DNA of 60,873 nt, from positions 1 to 60,873 of the forward strand of contig CAMASI010000016.1 of the NCBI GenBank assembly GCA_945861065.1. Direction: 5' to 3'. Below, piece after piece: positions 16,825 to 25,659 of the stretch. Made by a program: the position numbers and the translations under genes. Positions within the stretch are counted from its first letter, which is position 1. Each line of letters begins with the position of its first letter. Origin of the DNA: Klebsiella pneumoniae (lineage in GTDB: Bacteria; Myxococcota_A; UBA796; GCA-2862545). Under the pieces are notes generated by a model. It was not told the DNA's origin. It was given only the letters and a program-made list of their open reading frames with translations, and did no database searches.

Positions 16825-18705
16825 TCAATGTGTCGCTTTGACGGTGGTCCCGTCCTCGTGCATCATCTTCGCGAGCAACGGTGACGCGATCAGCAGGACC
16901 AGTCCGGACGCCGCGGCGAACAGCCCGACCTGGCCGAACACCCCGCCGTACACAGCCACCGTCTCAATAGGCGGTGGAATCAGCGCCGTTCCGCCGGCAG
17001 CGCCTTCGCCTCCGACACTGGTGAACTTGGCAATGACACTGCTGAGTTGCTGTGAGAAGGCCGTTGCGAGGAACCAGGCGCCCATCACCATGCTGACGAT
17101 GCGGGCGGGGCTCATACGGGTGACCATCGACAGCCCCACGGGTGAAAGGCACAACTCCCCGGTGGTGTGCAAGAGGTAAGCGAGTAGAAGCCAGTGCACG
17201 CCGACGAGTCCGACGCTGTTGGCACCTTGTGCGCCCCACCACAACACGCCGAAGCCGGCAGCGAGTTGGAGCAAGCCGAACGCGAATTTGATCGGTGTGT
17301 TCGGTTCCCACCCGCGGCTGCCGAGCCAACTCCACATGGCGGAGAAGCCAAGGCCGAAGAGCAAGATGAAGATGGGGTTGGCGGCCTGGAACACGCTTGC
17401 TTTGACCTCGGAGCCGTCGAGCCCCATGCCCACGTGCTGTGCGGTAAGCGTCACCGACACGGGCGCGCCGGCTTTGGACAGCTCGTCCAGCTTGCCGAGG
17501 TTCACAACGGCCCCGTTGACGTGGTAGCCGAGCAGATTCTGCGTTGGAGCCACTTGGACCGTCTTGCCGACGTCGGCGGCGGAGACCTGCGACACGTCCA
17601 TCACGCGATCGATGTTGCGGTCAGTGAAGTTGTTGATGGCGCTGCCTGCGAGCTCGAAGAAGGCCCAGAACAACATTGAGAAGAACATCATGATGAGGGC
17701 GAAAAGCAGGCGGTCGCGCTCGATTCGGGTGCCGCGGAACGCCTCCATGAGGAGGTAGCCGAGCGCCCATACGCCAAAGACCGACAGTGCCCACGTGGAC
17801 ACCTTGGCGTTCTGGACCACCATTGCGAAGACGGGCACGGCGACGAAGGCGCCAAGGTACACGGCCATTTCGCGACTGATCGGTCCAACGAAAGGTGCGG
17901 CCAGTCGTACGGCGTCGGGCGGGGCGCCAGCTTCCTGAGGGATGGGACCGCGGTTGAGTGCCATGACCGCCACAATGCCAGCGATAAGCAGGGCGATCCC
18001 GACCGGCGCGTTGACGCTGAGCAGGAGCATGTCGCCGAGTTGGGTCCAGAACATCACGACGGTACCGGCGATAGCGCCGGTGACGATGAGCGCCTGCGCG
18101 ACTCCCTTGGGCGCTACAAAGATGGCGAGGCCGGTGAGCATGCCGATGGTGGCGAGGCCGAACCCGTAGTGCCAGCCGTAGGTTTCACCGATGTAGCCGC
18201 ACAATAGCGGCGCCATCGCGGCACCGAGGTTGATGCCCATGTAGAAGAGCGTGAAGCCTGAATCGCGCTTGTGGCTTCCATCGGCGTACAACCCGCCCAC
18301 GATGGTGGAGATGTTCGGCTTGAAGAAGCCGTTGCCGGTGATGAGCAAGGCCAACGCGAGGAAGAAGGCATTCGTGTTCTCGACAGTCATGACGAGGTGA
18401 CCGGCCGCCATCAACAAGCCGCCGAGCACAACCGCCTTTCGGGCGCCCAGCAGCCGGTCCGCCAGCATGCCGCCGAGGAAGGGGGTCGCGTAGACAAGCG
18501 AGGTGTAGGCGCCGTACACGTCGTAGGCGCGGTCGTCGTTGTAGCCGAGGAAGCCCTTCGTCATGTAGAAGACGAGCAAGGCGCGCATGCCGTAGTAGCT
18601 GAAGCGTTCCCACATCTCGGCGAAAAACAGGACAAACAGCCCGGCGGGGTGGCCGGCGAAGGTCGGGCCTTCGGCAGTGGCGGTCGCTTGTGCGGTCACG
18701 GGCAC
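16825..18705 (-). CDS. POT-family proton-coupled peptide transporter
   Basis: The 626-residue inner-membrane protein belongs to the PTR/POT branch of the major facilitator superfamily. The E1XXE2R signature reads EMWERFSYYGMRALL at about residue 33, followed by TPFLGGMLADRLLGARKAV. The family motif around helix 5 is GINLGAAMAPLLCGYIGE, and FFxPNIST appears as FFKPNISTIVGGLY. It should import di- and tripeptides with protons. It is longer than the usual 450-520 residues because of an extra soluble stretch at about 355-445 (NNFTDRNIDRVMDVSQV to VKASVFQA), probably an extracytoplasmic insert. The start is GTG. The lipoprotein gene upstream on the same strand ends 57 bases away. Confidence 0.93.
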   Translation of the reverse strand: MPVTAQATATAEGPTFAGHPAGLFVLFFAEMWERFSYYGMRALLVFYMTKGFLGYNDDRAYDVYGAYTSLVYATPFLGGMLADRLLGARKAVVLGGLLMAAGHLVMTVENTNAFFLALALLITGNGFFKPNISTIVGGLYADGSHKRDSGFTLFYMGINLGAAMAPLLCGYIGETYGWHYGFGLATIGMLTGLAIFVAPKGVAQALIVTGAIAGTVVMFWTQLGDMLLLSVNAPVGIALLIAGIVAVMALNRGPIPQEAGAPPDAVRLAAPFVGPISREMAVYLGAFVAVPVFAMVVQNAKVSTWALSVFGVWALGYLLMEAFRGTRIERDRLLFALIMMFFSMLFWAFFELAGSAINNFTDRNIDRVMDVSQVSAADVGKTVQVAPTQNLLGYHVNGAVVNLGKLDELSKAGAPVSVTLTAQHVGMGLDGSEVKASVFQAANPIFILLFGLGFSAMWSWLGSRGWEPNTPIKFAFGLLQLAAGFGVLWWGAQGANSVGLVGVHWLLLAYLLHTTGELCLSPVGLSMVTRMSPARIVSMVMGAWFLATAFSQQLSSVIAKFTSVGGEGAAGGTALIPPPIETVAVYGGVFGQVGLFAAASGLVLLIASPLLAKMMHEDGTTVKATH

Positions 18706-18762
18706 CTCAGCGCAAGGGCGCCGCGCGGTCTAGCACAGGTGGCACGCGGCTGCGCAGAACGA

Positions 18763-19236
18763 TCAGGGCGTGGTGTCGATGGATTCCGACGCCGTCTCGC
18801 AGGTAGGCGGACATTCCGGGCCGTTCGGTTGCGAAATGATGGCCACGGGACTCAACGAAGCGGTCACAACCTCTACGCCGTCTTTCAGGATGGTCACGGT
18901 CGCGGTGACGGGCACGTAGGGCATGCTCAGGTCGGGGATTTCTTGTGCGACGGGTTCCAGCATCGTGCCAGACGACGTGGCGCTGAGCACCTCGGGGTTG
19001 TCGCAGCCGTCGGTCGTTGCCGTGCCGAACGGGATGGTGAGCACGCAGGTACCGGTCTGGCCGAGGTCGTCTACGACGGTGATGGTGTACGACCCTTCTC
19101 CAGCGAGCGGCGGGTCGAGGGCCAACGACAGGCCATCTACGCAGCCGATCTCGGTGCAGAAGAGGAGGGCGTCTCCGGTATCGGAGTCGATCGGGAGTTC
19201 GAAGCAGGCGACGAGGGACAACAGGGCGAAACGCAT
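18763..19236 (-). CDS. Small unknown lipoprotein
   Basis: The 157-residue product has a short lipoprotein signal, MRFALLSLVAC, with Cys at 11. A beta-rich domain follows with seven further Cys (CTEIGC, TGTCVL, DGCDN, ECPPTC) that could form disulfides in the periplasm. The segment GEGSYTITVVDDLGQTGTCVLTI looks like an immunoglobulin-like strand pattern. No family could be assigned. It lies upstream of the peptide transporter on the same strand. The 57 bases between contain a GC-rich inverted repeat at about 18720-18750 (8 bp with one mismatch), without a T-run. Confidence 0.7.
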   Translation of the reverse strand: MRFALLSLVACFELPIDSDTGDALLFCTEIGCVDGLSLALDPPLAGEGSYTITVVDDLGQTGTCVLTIPFGTATTDGCDNPEVLSATSSGTMLEPVAQEIPDLSMPYVPVTATVTILKDGVEVVTASLSPVAIISQPNGPECPPTCETASESIDTTP

Positions 19237-19373
19237 GGTGAGTTCTCCTGCGGTTCAATAAGCAACACCCGTGCCACGGGCGATGACGCTGATTGTAGCG
19301 CTGTCGTCCGGCGCGGTGCGCTTGTGGATACACGTAAAGCGCGGCATTGAGATCCGGTTAGCGTCGGCGCCCG

Positions 19374-20435
19374 ATGCCAACCCGCCCTCACTTGCTCGGC
19401 CTCCTTCCGAACGATCTGGTCGAACGGCTGGCGGCGCTAGATGTTCGCTGCTCGCACGCAGAAGCGCGCCAGGTGTTGTCGCGGGTGATTTCCGACGGCG
19501 TGGACGACCCGACACCGCGGCGCGAGCCACGGCGGGCATTGGTGGAGGCGATCCGGGAACACACGACCTGGGCGCGCCTCGAGGTCTTGGAACGGATTGA
19601 GGACAACGAGGGCAAGAGCGTCCGTTATTTGTTCCGGTCTCCAGACGGTGCCCTGTCGGAGGCGGTGCGGATTGGCCTGCATCGGCCGGACACGTTCACC
19701 GTTTGTCTGTCGTCGCAGGTGGGTTGTGCGATGCAGTGCACCTTTTGCGCCACGGGCAGGCTCGGGTTGACCCGCAACCTCGAGCCCTGGGAAATCGTCT
19801 CAGCCTTTCTGACCGTTCGCGACGAAGCCCCCGGCCGGGTCAGTGGCGCGGTGTTCATGGGTCAGGGGGAGCCCTTCCAAAACTACGATTCCGTGATTGC
19901 GGCCGCGCGGGTGTTGTCGGACCCGTCGGGTGGGCGGATTGCCAAAGAGGCGATCACCATTTCTACCGTGGGCGTCGTCCCGAAAATCCGCCGGTTTACG
20001 GCGGAACGTCAGCCCTACAAATTGATCATTTCGCTCACGTCAACTGTCGCGTCGCGCCGCGTCGAGTTGTTGCCGGTGGCTGGGCGCGTGCCTATGGCCG
20101 AGCTCGTAGACGCCATTCGCGACTATGCGGCGGTCGCTTCAGGGAGGGTCACCGTCGCGTGGGTTGTGTTGGGAGGGGTGAATACCGGGGACGACGAGGT
20201 GGCTGGGTTGCGTGCTTTGCTCGGGGACTTAAAACTGCGCATCAACCTGATTGACGTCAACGACGCACGCCCCGACGGCTTTCGACGGGCGTCGCCGGTG
20301 GAATTGAAGTCGTTCTTGGACAAACTGTCCGTGCTCGATGTGCCGGTCGTTCGCCGTTACTCCGTCGGGCGGGACCAGAATTCAGCCTGCGGGATGCTCG
20401 CTGCGCGTGCCAGGGTCGACACAGCTTCTGGGTGA
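19374..20435 (+). CDS. rlmN: RlmN-family radical SAM rRNA/tRNA methyltransferase
   Basis: The 353-residue protein has the RlmN/Cfr layout. An N-terminal helical domain is followed by a radical SAM core with the 4Fe-4S motif CAMQCTFC at about 116-123 inside LSSQVGCAMQCTFCATGRLG. The segments GAVFMGQGEPFQNYD and ISLTSTVASRR (variant of the usual SLHA) follow. A conserved C-terminal Cys lies in NSACGMLAARA, the methylated Cys pair partner. RlmN methylates C2 of A2503 in 23S rRNA and A37 of some tRNAs. The usual SLHAA motif is altered here to SLTST, so a divergent relative is possible. It is convergent with the gene at 20444. Confidence 0.85.
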   Translation: MPTRPHLLGLLPNDLVERLAALDVRCSHAEARQVLSRVISDGVDDPTPRREPRRALVEAIREHTTWARLEVLERIEDNEGKSVRYLFRSPDGALSEAVRIGLHRPDTFTVCLSSQVGCAMQCTFCATGRLGLTRNLEPWEIVSAFLTVRDEAPGRVSGAVFMGQGEPFQNYDSVIAAARVLSDPSGGRIAKEAITISTVGVVPKIRRFTAERQPYKLIISLTSTVASRRVELLPVAGRVPMAELVDAIRDYAAVASGRVTVAWVVLGGVNTGDDEVAGLRALLGDLKLRINLIDVNDARPDGFRRASPVELKSFLDKLSVLDVPVVRRYSVGRDQNSACGMLAARARVDTASG

Positions 20436-20443
20436 GGGGCCGG

Positions 20444-22390
20444 TCACTCCACCAATGCGTCTCCAACGTACACCAGCCCGTCATAGGACTGAGGAAAATA
20501 CCATGCGACCGACTGGTTCCACGGGTCCAGGTCGTATTGGTATAACGATCCAGTTAGATCGACCGCCCAATATCCGTGCGTCACGGGATCGAACGCAAAT
20601 CCTGCGTTGTTGACCCAGGGGCCGTCAAACAGGAGCGTCGCCGCCGCTGTGTCCCGGTCGATTTTCCACACGTCGCCCGAGCCACCACCGAGACCGACGA
20701 GTTCGTGCAGATCGGTGTCCCAGGTCAAGCCGTCCATACTGTCGGGCAGCGCCCCCACGACGACCGACGCGGCAGTGGCCGGGTCCACCTCGTGCAGCAC
20801 GCCGGGGAATACGCTGGCGACAAATAAGGTTTCCCGTTCGGGGTCCCACACAATCGAGAAATTGCGGGTCGAACCCATATTGCCGACGAGCGTGGCAGCG
20901 CCTGTGCGCGGGTCTACGGACCACAGGTTCGAGGTGGCGTCGCCGTCGACCATATACACGATTTCGGCGACTGGATCCCAGGTAATCCCGCCGTACCAAA
21001 AATAAACCCCGGCGCCGAAAGAACCGATCGAGCGTACGGTAAATTTCGTGACGTCAATCGCCACCAATTCGTAAGAGCCGTTCTTCACCGCCAGCAATTC
21101 TCGCGTGCACGGCGCGTCGAGGGTGTCGCAGTCTTGGTCGATCAGGTCCTCACACACCTCGGTCTGGTCGGGTGCGATCGCGGAATCGTTGTCGTTGCAA
21201 TCCAGCCCTAAATGCGACCGGGCCAGGGTGTCGGCAGGGGGTTCGCAGGGACCCGACGACACGACCGCACCGGCACCGAAGCCGTCGGCATCGAGGTCGA
21301 ACAGCCAATCTGACGGAAATACTTCTGGGTCAGTGTCGTCGCAATCGAAAGAATTGTCCACATACCCGTCGGGCTGCTCACAGGTAGTGAGGGTGCTTGC
21401 GGGGTCACCATAGCCGTCGGCATCAGCGTCCCCGTACCACACCAGGGCCGAACCAAGGTCCACGGTGGGGTCAAGGCTGTCTATGAGCCCATCGCACTCG
21501 TCGTCGACACCGTTGCACACCTCGGAAGCGAGCGGATGGACGTCCGCCCGGGTGTCGTCGCAATCACTGCCGTTGACCACCCACCCGACGGGCGGCAGGC
21601 AAAGCAGAAGCCGTGTGTCGTAGTTCCCGAAGGTGTCCGCGTCGTTGTCGGCGTACCAACTGACGAGTTCCGCCGGGTCCAGGTCGGGGTCGGCTTCGTC
21701 CACGAGGGTGTCGCAGTCGTCGTCCGAACCGTTGCAACGCTCGGGTGCCCCTGGGTACACATTCACGTTGAGGTCGTCGCAGTCGTCCCCGCCCAGGGCC
21801 ACCGTGAAATGACCGTCGCCATCCACGTCGCAGGCGTCGCCACACTCGGGATCCGCACAGTCCACAAGGCCGTCCGCGTCGTCATCGACCCCGCCGGCGC
21901 ACGATTCCGGACATTCGGCCTCGCAGGCTACGTCCGCGCAATCTATTCCGCCATCCCCGTCGTTGTCGCGGCCATCCCAGCAGGCTTCCGGGCAAGAACC
22001 GTCGCAGTCCACGTCCATACAATCGACAAGGCCGTCCGCGTCGTTGTCACGCGCGTCGGCGCACACCTCGGCGCAGGTGGCAACGTTGCATTCCGTGTCG
22101 GAACAGTCCACACGACCGTCGCCATCGTCGTCGCGGTCGTTGTCGCACACTTCGGCGCAGGATCCAACGCAGTCGAGGTCGTCGCAGTCTACGAGCCCGT
22201 CGCCATCGTTGTCTCGCACGTCAGCGCAGGACTCCGGGCACCCACCATCACAGGCGGGGTCGGCACAGTCGACGGCGCCGTTGGCGTCGTTGTCGACACC
22301 GTCTGCGCACGCCTCTACGACGGCCGCGGTGCCAGTCGGGCCCGACGCTGGCTCCGGCTCGAGACGGCATGCGATCAGAAAGGTGAGCAT
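20444..22390 (-). CDS. MopE-repeat lipoprotein with C-terminal propeller-like domain
   Basis: The 648-residue product starts MLTFLIACRLE, Cys at residue 8. Two kinds of Asp-rich repeat follow. First, about six copies of a unit of roughly 24 residues with the core DNDGDGLVDC and flanking Cys (residues about 25-180). Then MopE-type repeats with cores such as CNGSDDDCDTLVDE and DADADGYGDP (about 185-420). The last 225 residues form repeated strands with WDPVAEIVYMVD, WDPERETLFVAS, WDTDLHELVGLG and FDPVTHGYWAVD, a beta-propeller-like pattern. The repeats probably bind calcium and are disulfide-linked at the cell surface; this is an inference from the MopE family. An in-frame ATG at 22426 is an alternative start. 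It is divergent from the lipoprotein at 22532. Confidence 0.85.
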   Translation of the reverse strand: MLTFLIACRLEPEPASGPTGTAAVVEACADGVDNDANGAVDCADPACDGGCPESCADVRDNDGDGLVDCDDLDCVGSCAEVCDNDRDDDGDGRVDCSDTECNVATCAEVCADARDNDADGLVDCMDVDCDGSCPEACWDGRDNDGDGGIDCADVACEAECPESCAGGVDDDADGLVDCADPECGDACDVDGDGHFTVALGGDDCDDLNVNVYPGAPERCNGSDDDCDTLVDEADPDLDPAELVSWYADNDADTFGNYDTRLLLCLPPVGWVVNGSDCDDTRADVHPLASEVCNGVDDECDGLIDSLDPTVDLGSALVWYGDADADGYGDPASTLTTCEQPDGYVDNSFDCDDTDPEVFPSDWLFDLDADGFGAGAVVSSGPCEPPADTLARSHLGLDCNDNDSAIAPDQTEVCEDLIDQDCDTLDAPCTRELLAVKNGSYELVAIDVTKFTVRSIGSFGAGVYFWYGGITWDPVAEIVYMVDGDATSNLWSVDPRTGAATLVGNMGSTRNFSIVWDPERETLFVASVFPGVLHEVDPATAASVVVGALPDSMDGLTWDTDLHELVGLGGGSGDVWKIDRDTAAATLLFDGPWVNNAGFAFDPVTHGYWAVDLTGSLYQYDLDPWNQSVAWYFPQSYDGLVYVGDALVE

Positions 22391-22531
22391 GAAGTGTGAG
22401 GTATTGTGCGGCACGCCCGCAGCCATCCGTTTTCACGCCCTCCGAAATGCTGCGATCCTTCAGGTTCCCTTCAGCATGGTTCTTTACTGTCCAGGTGTGC
22501 GGCACAAACCAACCGCCGCTCTGAGGTGCCC

Positions 22532-23212
22532 ATGCCGACCCTGACCCTGACCCTGATCCTCGGATGCGGCCGCCAGCCGGATCCAGACGTACAGCTCCCC
22601 GACCCGAGCGCTGCGACCTTCGTGGCCGGCATCGACCACCCCTACATGCCCATGCCCATAGGCGCGACGTGGGCCTATGATTCGGTGGACGGTGCGGAAC
22701 ATATCGACGTCGAGGTGCTCGCAGACACGCGCGTAGTCAACGGCGTCAACGCCACCGTTGTGTACGACGCGGCCTTTCTCGATGGCGTGCTCGTAGAGGA
22801 GACGTGGGATTGGTACGCCCAAGACAACGACGGCAACGTCTGGTACCTCGGGGAGGACACCTGCGAGGTCGAGAACGGCGCCTGCGTGAACCATCATGGT
22901 GCTTGGGAGTGGGGCGTGGACGGTGCCGTGCCCGGGTGGGTGATGCCCGCGACGCCTACAGTTGGCCAAACCTATTATCAGGAGTGGTATGCGGGTGAGG
23001 CCGAGGACGTCGGCGAAGTCGTGGAGATCGGTGGTTCGGTGGAGGTACCGGGCGGTAGTTTCACCGACTGTGTGCGCACGCACGACACGTCCACGCTGGA
23101 CACAACGCTCGACGAGTTCAAGTACGCGTGCGACGGTGTGGGCTACGCTCTGATCGACGAACCCGACACCCGCGTTGAACTCACCGCATCAAACCTACCG
23201 GAGACCCGATGA
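22532..23212 (+). CDS. Lipoprotein upstream of a PepSY/two-component operon
   Basis: The 226-residue product begins MPTLTLTLILGCGRQ, Cys at 12, with no charged residue before the Cys. The mature part is beta-rich: MPIGATWAYDSVDG, HIDVEVLADTRVVNGVNATVVYD, WYAQDNDGNVWYLGED and VPGGSFTDCVRTHDTS. This resembles single-domain secreted proteins that report on a processed sample of the envelope, but no function is assigned. GAGGTG lies 8-11 bases before the ATG. Its stop overlaps the next gene as ATGA, linking it to the PepSY-like protein, response regulator and kinase downstream. Confidence 0.75.
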   Translation: MPTLTLTLILGCGRQPDPDVQLPDPSAATFVAGIDHPYMPMPIGATWAYDSVDGAEHIDVEVLADTRVVNGVNATVVYDAAFLDGVLVEETWDWYAQDNDGNVWYLGEDTCEVENGACVNHHGAWEWGVDGAVPGWVMPATPTVGQTYYQEWYAGEAEDVGEVVEIGGSVEVPGGSFTDCVRTHDTSTLDTTLDEFKYACDGVGYALIDEPDTRVELTASNLPETR

Positions 23213-23496
23213 ACCCCGCCATCCTGTCCCTTGTGCTGTTCGTATGCACAGCGGCGTTCGCCGACGACGAGGTCCCGCTCGATCAAGTGCCCGACGGCGT
23301 CAAGGCTGCCATCGAAGCCCGTTGGCCCGGCTCAACGCTGCATGAGGCAGAGCGCGACGGCGACAATTGGGAGATTGAGTTTCTCCTTCCCAGCAAAGAG
23401 TTGTGGGAGGCGGAGGTCACCGGTGCCGGCGTCATCCTCCGTTCCGAGCGAGAAGACCGCGAAGACGGAGATGATCCCAAAGCACCGCAGAAATAA
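23209..23496 (+). CDS. Small secreted PepSY-like protein
   Basis: The 95-residue product has a Sec signal (MNPAILSLVLFVCTAAFADD, cleavage likely after AFA). A compact domain follows with VPDGVKAAIEARWPGSTLHEAERDG and WEIEFLLPSKELWEAEVTGAG, the pattern of PepSY-like/beta-lactamase-inhibitor-like small periplasmic proteins (PF11396 type). These often lie next to two-component systems and are thought to bind a ligand or restrain an activity in the periplasm. The gene starts in an ATGA overlap with the lipoprotein gene and ends 2 bases before the response regulator gene, so it is almost certainly in the same transcript. Confidence 0.78.
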   Translation: MNPAILSLVLFVCTAAFADDEVPLDQVPDGVKAAIEARWPGSTLHEAERDGDNWEIEFLLPSKELWEAEVTGAGVILRSEREDREDGDDPKAPQK

Positions 23497-23498
23497 CG

Positions 23499-24176
23499 AT
23501 GGCCCGTATCTTGGTCATTGAGGATGAGCGCGCCTTGGCGATGGCCATGGCGCGTGGCCTGCGGGACGAACAGTATGTGGTGGATTTGGCCTTCGACGGC
23601 GAGAGCGGGCTCATGGAAGCCCTCGTCGGAAACCACGACCTCGTAGTTCTGGATCTCATGTTGCCGGAGATCCCTGGCCTGGGCGTTTGTCGTCGTCTGC
23701 GTGCGGAGAACCGCGCCGTCCCCATCCTGGTAGTGACGGCGCGGGACGCCACGAGCGACGTCGTGGCGCTGTTGGACGCTGGTGCGGACGACTATCTGGT
23801 CAAGCCGTTTCCGTTTGATGAACTGCTGGCCCGAATCCGTGCCCTGCTGCGTCGCGCGGTTGGGGTGGCCGGGCCGCGACATCGCGTCGGACCCGTGGAA
23901 ATGCACGCGGCAGACCACCGGGTGTGGTCTCACGGGGTCGAAGTCGCCCTGACGCCGAAGGAGTACGCGCTGCTCGAAGCGCTCATGTCCAGGCCTGGCG
24001 CGGTGGTTGCGCGTGAACGCCTTCTCGACACGGCGTGGGAGCGGGACGAGGAACCAGATTCCAACGCGATCGAGGTGCATGTGGCGGCGTTACGTCGCAA
24101 GTTGGAGCGCGGAGGCGTGCGGCTCATCCATACCGTGCGCGGTGTGGGCTACGCCTTGCGGCCGGAGGCGCCATGA
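23499..24176 (+). CDS. OmpR/PhoB-family response regulator
   Basis: The 225-residue protein has a receiver domain with the acidic pocket (VIEDE at 6-10), phospho-acceptor Asp in LVVLDLMLPEIPG (about residue 51), Thr in VVTAR and Lys in YLVKPFPFDELLAR. A winged-helix DNA-binding domain follows (VALTPKEYALLEALMSRPG, IEVHVAALRRKLERGG, IHTVRGVGYAL). It should be phosphorylated by the kinase encoded downstream, whose start overlaps its stop as ATGA. The target genes are unknown; the PepSY-like and lipoprotein genes upstream are likely candidates for co-regulation. Confidence 0.95.
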   Translation: MARILVIEDERALAMAMARGLRDEQYVVDLAFDGESGLMEALVGNHDLVVLDLMLPEIPGLGVCRRLRAENRAVPILVVTARDATSDVVALLDAGADDYLVKPFPFDELLARIRALLRRAVGVAGPRHRVGPVEMHAADHRVWSHGVEVALTPKEYALLEALMSRPGAVVARERLLDTAWERDEEPDSNAIEVHVAALRRKLERGGVRLIHTVRGVGYALRPEAP

Positions 24177-25576
24177 CTCTTCGAACGCGCCTTGCGTTGG
24201 CGGTAACAATCCCCGCCATCCTGCTCAACGTCGCTTTCGGCGCAGCCGTCTTTGTCCACGTGCGGGACACGGCCACTGTCGCATTCGACGAAGGGCTCGT
24301 CGCGCAGGCGGCCCGGTTGGCGGCCCTTATCGAGCGCGACGACCTCGGTTGGGAGTCCGACGCCGATCCGACCCGACTCGACGGCCTGCTCGCGTGGTCG
24401 ATCACCCCTGTGGCCCTGCGCGTGCCCTTAGCGGTTGCCGGACCCTCAGTGGCCTCCGTTCCGCCGACGTCGCTCCTCCCTGTGCCAGTCGCGACCGAGG
24501 CACCTGTCGAGCGGGGCCGTGTTGCAGCATGGACGCGTGTCGATGGCGTACCGGCGCGGATCATCTCGCTTGTGTTTCGGGTCCCGTACGATGGCGTCAA
24601 CGCAGCGTCGCCACCGAATACGGATGTTCGTATCGTCGTCGTCGGCGATCGACGGCCGTTGAAATCGCGCGAGCGCCTGCTGTTGCTCCTGTTGGGGGTG
24701 GGTAGCGTCATGGTGATGGGGCTTGCGGCCGCGGCGGGCGCCTGGGCGTCGCGGCGGATCGTAGGCCCGCTGGATGCCATGGCCCGCGCTGCGGAAAGCG
24801 TCGTGCGCCCTACGCCCGACGCGGTTGTGCCTCGGGATGGCAGCGGGGACGAGGTGGATCGCCTCGCTGCCGCGCTCAATACCGCTTTCCAACGTCACCA
24901 CGACGCGTGGATTCAGCAGGCGCGGTTCACGGGAGACGCCGCACATGAGTTGCGCACACCGCTCGCTGTGTTGCGCACCACGGCTGAGGTCGCCCTGCGT
25001 CGCGAGCGCTCGACCGAGGCGTACCAGAACGCGCTGACGGAGGTCGTTGCCGCGTCTACCCGCCTTGCAGAGGTCGTGGACGGACTCCTTCTGCTTGCCC
25101 GCGTAGACAACCAGAGTGCGCCGCCGACGACGCCGGTAGACCTTTCGACCCTCGCTGCGCAGCAAGTAGAGCGCGCCCAAAACGATCATGGGCGAACCAT
25201 TGAGACTGAATTCGCGACGGAAACAATCGTGCGGGGCGAGGCGCACCAACTCGAGGTCGCGCTGCGCAACCTCATCCACAATGCGCTGCAACATTCGGAA
25301 CCCACGCAAACGGTTTCGGTCCGGGTGCGTCGGGCGGGCGACTCGGTGTTGGTGGAGGTGGAAGACACCGGCGAAGGGATCCCGACGCAGGCTGTCGCGC
25401 ACGTGTTCGAGCGGTTCTATCGGGTCGACGGGCACCGCGGCCGAAACACGGGGGGTGCTGGCCTCGGTTTGGCCATTGTGGACGCTGTGACCCGCGCACA
25501 TGGCGGACGGACCGATGTACGCAGCGCACCGGGACAAGGAGCGACGTTTCGCCTCACGATTCCTTCGATCAGTTAA
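24173..25576 (+). CDS. Sensor histidine kinase, partner of the response regulator
   Basis: The 467-residue membrane protein has a first transmembrane helix at about 7-28, a periplasmic sensor region to about 160 and a second helix at about 172-195. A HAMP-like segment follows (RRIVGPLDAMARAAESV). The dimerisation domain contains the phospho-accepting His in ARFTGDAAHELRTPLAVLR. The ATPase domain has N-box NLIHNALQHS, G1 EDTGEGIP, F-box VFERFYRVDG and G2 GGAGLGLAIV. This is the classic OmpR-type kinase arrangement. The signal is unknown. ATG at 24173 is set by the ATGA overlap; an upstream in-frame extension overlaps the regulator gene and is not protein-like. Confidence 0.95.
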   Translation: MTLRTRLALAVTIPAILLNVAFGAAVFVHVRDTATVAFDEGLVAQAARLAALIERDDLGWESDADPTRLDGLLAWSITPVALRVPLAVAGPSVASVPPTSLLPVPVATEAPVERGRVAAWTRVDGVPARIISLVFRVPYDGVNAASPPNTDVRIVVVGDRRPLKSRERLLLLLLGVGSVMVMGLAAAAGAWASRRIVGPLDAMARAAESVVRPTPDAVVPRDGSGDEVDRLAAALNTAFQRHHDAWIQQARFTGDAAHELRTPLAVLRTTAEVALRRERSTEAYQNALTEVVAASTRLAEVVDGLLLLARVDNQSAPPTTPVDLSTLAAQQVERAQNDHGRTIETEFATETIVRGEAHQLEVALRNLIHNALQHSEPTQTVSVRVRRAGDSVLVEVEDTGEGIPTQAVAHVFERFYRVDGHRGRNTGGAGLGLAIVDAVTRAHGGRTDVRSAPGQGATFRLTIPSIS

Positions 25577-25659
25577 ACATACGGTGTGTGCCCTTCGTCA
25601 ACGTTGCGCGCGCCTCGCAGTTCGGCACCACCCTGGGCATCTAGGTGTGTGGAGGTCCG

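Noticed and set aside
18720..18750. Inverted repeat as intrinsic terminator between lipoprotein and POT genes
   Set aside because: One mismatch and no T-run in either direction; kept only as a remark.
21700..22330. Regularly spaced GTCGTCGCAGTC-like DNA repeats, possible CRISPR
   Set aside because: They encode the Asp/Cys repeat cores in frame, spacers are not unique and no cas genes are present.
21536..22399. Plus-strand Val-rich frame opposite the MopE-repeat gene
   Set aside because: Translation of GTCGTCGCA-type antisense repeats, not a gene.
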